This document shows, in pieces, positions 58,985 through 64,000 of a stretch of 64,000 nucleotides of DNA. Positions within the stretch are counted from its first letter, which is position 1. Each line of letters begins with the position of its first letter. Both the position numbers and the translations under genes were made by a program. The stretch comes from Phallus indusiatus (taxonomy: Eukaryota > Basidiomycota > Agaricomycetes > Phallales > Phallaceae): positions 558,001-622,000 of the forward strand of contig JAQFWX010000004.1 in the NCBI GenBank assembly GCA_027605045.1, read 5' to 3'. A model generated the notes under the pieces. That model was not told where the DNA came from, ran no database searches, and was given only the letters and a program-made list of their open reading frames with translations.

Positions 58985-61900
58985 TTAATTGCTTCCCGAT
59001 TTACATCTCGTCCAATCAGAACCATGTACGAAATTGGTGAAATTGAATTTTGTAAAGTTTCGATATGGCATATGCATTACCCCTGGAAGCCAGAACCTCT
59101 GTCTCATTTCTGGTGGAACCCAAAACAAAAGCTCCCCCTGCAAACCCAATACCCAGCCTCTGTCATAATAATCCCATTGAGACAAAGTGGGAAATGAAGC
59201 TTGTTTCCGTGCCATTAATGTGTAGTCCAATGTCTCCGTCTTGGACGATATCGATGTTCTGAAGTCTCTTTCAATGAACCACATTGAACGTAAGTGATGC
59301 TGACTCACCCATTGATGTCGGAATCATCGTCCGGGAGTTGAGGGGCATTGCACCCAGAAGACATTATCCAATACGTATTCAGGTCCCAGACATAACATTG
59401 ATAAAATAGGGGATAGGTACTACTAGTATATATAACTGCCAGACGTCCTTTGCTCAGATCCAAGGTGACTGCCTGTGTAGAAAACAAGTATCGAATTGTT
59501 TCAATGATCATGTTCTCGGATTGTATGTCCCAGATATTTAACTGATACGGCTGTCCTTTACCCCCGGAGGACTGTGTTAAAATATATTTCGAGTCAACGG
59601 AGAACCAAAATTTCTTGAATGGTTGATTTAACGATGGGCCAACGAGCAATGTTTCGGTGTCCACATCAAAGAGTTTTATTTCGCGATTGTCAATCCATGC
59701 CGTATACTTCCCATTGAGTGATTGTTTAAATTGCTTTTCAGAATAATCAGGATAATAATCATCAGATTCAGGAGGCGAGAACGGAAACGAGTTCACGTTC
59801 ATGCCCGTTGAATCCAGTATATTGACGCCATTCTTTGACATGCATATAACATGTTTCTCGTTGATGGAAACAGCAATCGGTGAGCAGCAAGACCCCGAGT
59901 CCCATTCGAAAGTAAATGTTTTCTTCAAGATGTGATCGCCTGAATCGCAATCCCGAATTTCCGCTTTATCCCTATATATAACAGCAAAGCGGGTACCTCG
60001 CACGGGAAGAAGGGATTCCAGGTTACACATCAAGTTGATTGAACCACGAGTCATCTTGGTACAACTATCCCATATATCAATGGTGTTTCCATGCCCAGAA
60101 ATAAGATAGTTGTCCAAACACAGGAGTGCGGTGATTGAGCGGACTGATCCATCTACAATGATTTCGCCTTCTTTGTCGTCCCAGTGACAGAGTCCGCGGC
60201 GGCTGCGGTATGTCACATGAACGCTTTCCTCACCAGGAGCAACACTAACTAGTCCATCATAGTCAAGTCCAGCTTCAAAGATAATCGAGTTCATTGTTGT
60301 AACATCCGAGATTTGGAGGCGATATTCATATAGAATCGACTGATAATGAAGAATGAGATATGAACCCCGGAGCCAAATTGCATGCACAATCCGAATGTCA
60401 TTGCAGCGCGGATCAATTGATTTAACCCATTGTTGAACGCGGAGCGTATTGCCCCGTGTGTACAATGCAATTGATTTGGAGTCATGTGAGAACCCCAAAC
60501 AGCATTTGAGATCGTCTTCATAAAATTGACTGATTAATCCTCCCGTAGACACATTCCAAATCAAGTACGCGCTATCGGAGGCAACAAGGAGATATTGATC
60601 ATCAGGGGAAAGGAAAACGCTTCTGATGGACGCCGACGATCGAATTTCGGTGAGTTTAGTCTTTGCCCGTAAATCCCAAATCTCTATTGCGTTGTAGTGT
60701 TGTTCAATTGCGATGTAGCTCTCAGTGAGTGCCAGTTCCCCCAGGGGTTTATTATGGCGGGGCATGACACAGTGTTGTGTTTGATTTCTAGTATCCCATA
60801 TGTACACCCTATCATTGGCATGAAGGGCAATCCAATTTCCGTTAGGAGAAATTCCGTAAAAATAGCAATATCCGAAGCGTTTAACAATTTGACAACTTTC
60901 TCGATCGAGTACGAGTACTTCCCCGTTTGTCGACCCGATTATAAAGCGCCCGTCCGAAGAGATGGCACGATAACGACACGGATAATAACTGGCTATCTCC
61001 TCTATCTTCGTTTCCTTTGTCTCCGTATTCCAAACTAGGATATCACCACCCCCAAAAAAACAATAGACCACTTCACCATCAAGAGAATATACGATATCCC
61101 TGACCAGTGACTTTACGTGATTACCAGCTTTCAAATGAGCGAGGTGTTCCCCTGTCATATAGTTCCATAGTCGAATTTCACCTCCTGCACATCCAACTGC
61201 GATACATGTGTCTTTCGGAGAAAAGGCAATCTTGAGATCCTGAGATCCAAGTTTCGACCCGATACGGAGCTCAGTTGTGCGTGAGGGAGGTCGGTCAATA
61301 TCAAACGTGAGCAGTCCAGGATACCTATCAAGATATCTTTTCGACACAAATGAATCACGAGGAGTAAAGGGAAGGGCCGAGAGATATATGTGTGGCGTGC
61401 TCCTAATCTTCGAAATATCATTGTGAAACTTCCAAGCATCTATTGCATCTGCAGCTAAGCCGTCATCTGTCTCCTATCACCGTCTAATTCAGTCATTGAT
61501 ATATATATGCGACAGGTGAAGAATCACCCACTTGACACCAATCCGCTATTACTTGCATAACCATACGACTCCGACGATCCTCTATTGTTTTAATAACCAT
61601 ACGACTCCGATGAGTTTTATCTAGCAAGCTGATTGCTTCAAAATAATACAACAGTTTGTCGTCCATCAACTTCCGAAATTCATGAATGAGTTCCCCGCTA
61701 ACAGGAGAGAATCGGAGATGAAAGGACCAATAACGACATGAATACGACAAATGAGATGGGATGACTTTCTTGACACGCGCATCGAAATCAGGCACCTCCC
61801 AATTGAACAGGTGTGATGTCTCGAGCTGACACATATTGAAACAGAGCATTCGATTCATCACCTTGAGACAACCGAGTGCCATCCGGCTTTGATCTGACGT

Positions 61901-64000
61901 GTCGACGTAGTACTCATTAATTTCTTCCCCGTTTTGTGTGGAGACGAAAAAATCGAATAAAGAGGTGTGAACAGGCCGGACGGGGGTAGACAGGTCATGG
62001 ACACCAACAAAAAAAGAACCGAACGGAGTGAGTATTGATTTGATATCGTCAATATCATCAAAGATATTTTGTAGCGCATATATCGACAGGGGTTCCCGCG
62101 CAGTTATGATTGCACCTACGACCGCTTTAAAGTCTTTGATAAAGTCGGAATATTCAGATTCCGACTGCGTAGATATGATTTGCCGATATAAATGAAATAA
62201 TGACAGGGACGATCTTGACACGCAAGTTTCCCAATTCTTCTTGACGAGTTGTCGACGTGTGATGGTGGGATTCATGAATTGGCAAACAGTCTGAGCCCAC
62301 TGGAAAAGACCCTCGGCGCGCTCGGCTAGTATGCTGCGCCAATCTTCGCTTATCTCGTCCAAGATTGAAGATATTGGGGCGAGACAATCCGAGACATAGA
62401 CTTGAATATCAGATTGTGTTTCCTTTTTGTCAGTACCGCCCATCCGTATACATTGAACATTGCAATTTTGGCATTCAAGTTCAATGTCTTGTTCTGGGCG
62501 TGTAGTGACAATCATACGGTAGTTTTCCGGAAGCTCGCACCACCTGCCCAAGAGTAATTTCATAATATCTCTGCGTTCGTTGCGTTCCCCACTTTCATCC
62601 AAAGCGTCCACGACGACCACAACAGATCCAATAGTTGTCACGTTCTTTGAAGGTTTAAGAATGAGCTCTTCGAACTGCGTTTCGGCATCTTTCTTCTTTC
62701 GAACCGCAGACTTGTCGATAACCCTCACCAATTCTTTTCGCCACAGGGTGTCGCTGTCGGCCAGGTCACGAGATATAGTGCTGAAAAGACAATTACGCCG
62801 GTCCGGGTAACTCCTGTTGAAACAAAACATGGATCCGAGTCGGTTCTGTTTTTGAAATGTTCCAGCGATGGTATGTGCCACCGCGGATTTTCCTACTCCT
62901 GCCTGTCCACTTAAAACCAGAATTTGTGGTAAGCTGTCATCGTTGATCCATTGTAATATTTTATCCACCAACGTCTGACGGGTCCCGGGTAAACATCGTT
63001 TCTTAGGGAAGAATCCAGCGTCAGGGTCGTAGGGCATGTCTTCTAGCAATGTATGTTCACCTTGTAGAACGAGGTCATAGACCGATAATAATGTAACATT
63101 GATAATTCACATACGTTGTTCAATGATTTCCCCAGATATACGAAGTGTTATAATGCCCGTTTCAAGGTTGACCGAATCCGTCATCACCTTGATCAGGTGG
63201 TCCAGTTTGTCGTTGAAAGCTTGAACCTTGTCATCCACGCTCCCGCCAATTGCCTTGACTATGTTTTTGGCTGGAATTTCAACATCAGACTTGGTTACAC
63301 AATCAGATGACATTGAGAAATACGCAACCTGTACTTTCCGTACCGTACGCTTTGAGAAAGTGTGCGCATTCAATGGTTTGTTGGACTAGCGTGGAGAGCA
63401 TTGTAGACCAGTGGGTGGTAGACCTGGCTGTAGACTTAGTGGCAGTAAGCTTGCAAAGCGTTTCCACATCCGTAATGTATTCGAAAATGTCCTTCAATTT
63501 TTCCCATAACTGTTTGACTTTTTTATCCCGATTTCTTTTCGCGATAATGGTCTTGCAAGATCAATCCATATATGTTCAAGAGAAAAAGTGTGTGCCTTTT
63601 TACCTTGGGAATAATAGATAGAACTTTCCATGCTACCTGTACATATATACTTATCTGGAAAAGCTTCAGAGAACAATGAAAGGTATGCTTGACGACGAGA
63701 CTACCTCGGAAACACTATCCATCACTTTCATAAAAGCGTGGAATGTGTCAAGAAATGACACCCAAATCTTCACGTTATCATTGTAGACTTGCTCCGCTGA
63801 ATTGCTAACAGTAGCAACCTGGGATGCCACTTCTAGATTCGGTAGTCTTTCCAACCCTGATGATGCTTGTTCTACCATTCCCGAAACGACGTCAAGCTCA
63901 GATAATTTTGTAATGTTAAGTGTCAATCGACATTCTCCGACGACGTCCAGTTCGCATGCACCTGAAACCATATAAATATAACGACAGGTTTACCAGTAAA
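58985..64000 (-). CDS. STAND/NACHT-WD40 NLR-like protein (5' end outside window)
   Basis: Exons read 63961-63705, 63663-63604, 63551-63344, 63258-63115, 63060-61528, 61466-59309 and 59267-58985, about 1,547 codons in frame; the 63344/63258 junction is the least certain. The first visible exon starts just after a 3' splice site (TTTCAG), so more exons lie to the right. Order: helical N-terminal region typical of mushroom STAND proteins (VAWKVLSIIPK, RNRDKKVKQLWEKL); linker DMPYDPDAGFFPKKRCLPGT; NACHT NTPase with Walker A GQAGVGKS and Walker B VVVVDALDES; helical region; about 700 residues of WD40 blades (IRLWNY, VYIWDT, IEIWDL, LNIWDI); C-terminus GWVLGLQGELLFWVP. Such proteins sense ligands with the repeats and act in non-self recognition or regulated cell death; that role is inferred. 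Confidence 0.88.

Overview
This window is nuclear DNA of a filamentous basidiomycete, most likely an agaricomycete. The evidence is dense, short introns (about 50-70 nt, mostly GT-AG), genes broken into many small exons, and gene families typical of mushrooms: STAND NTPase with WD40, basidiomycete Fe(II)/2-oxoglutarate oxygenases, multi-LysM secreted proteins, and a killer-toxin-type GH18 chitinase. Nothing bacterial, organellar or viral was seen. Gene models were assembled by hand from reading frame, splice signals and family similarity; nearly all close to whole codons across 2-27 exons.

Left part (1-17 kb): the 3' end of an IRA/neurofibromin-type RasGAP (+), a complete three-domain tRNA ligase (+), a small von Willebrand A protein (+), a secreted internally repetitive protein with dibasic sites (-), and a large coiled-coil protein (-). 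Housekeeping genes here lie close together, with gaps of about 0.4-1 kb.

17.3-23.25 kb is a tandem segmental duplication of about 3 kb. Each unit carries one Fe2OG oxygenase gene; the right copy is intact and the left copy has two frame-breaking deletions.

23.8-50.5 kb is an accessory region built around chitin. Three secreted LysM proteins (3, 4 and 6 LysM modules, all -) share a signal peptide and promoter layout. A giant LysM protein (8 clear plus about 3 degenerate modules, -) is divergently arranged with a 27-exon killer-toxin-type GH18 chitinase (+). Two inverted paralogues of an unrecognised, F-box-protein-like family sit inside and at the right edge of this block. A low-complexity protein and a 7-exon class I methyltransferase are interspersed. 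The likely joint role is chitin binding and degradation outside the cell, in mycoparasitism, hyphal competition or wall remodelling.

50.5-64 kb: a gene-poor stretch of 2.5 kb, an HNH-nuclease-like gene with a decayed copy behind it, the N-terminal acetyltransferase Naa10 (-, six small exons), a 2 kb stretch with unresolved coding-like fragments, and a STAND/NACHT-WD40 NLR-like protein (-) running off the right edge.

The most interesting items are the LysM/chitinase block, the secreted repeat protein whose exons match its repeats, the decaying tandem oxygenase, and several probable GC-AG introns and micro-exons. No CRISPR, tRNA, rRNA or intact transposon was recognised.
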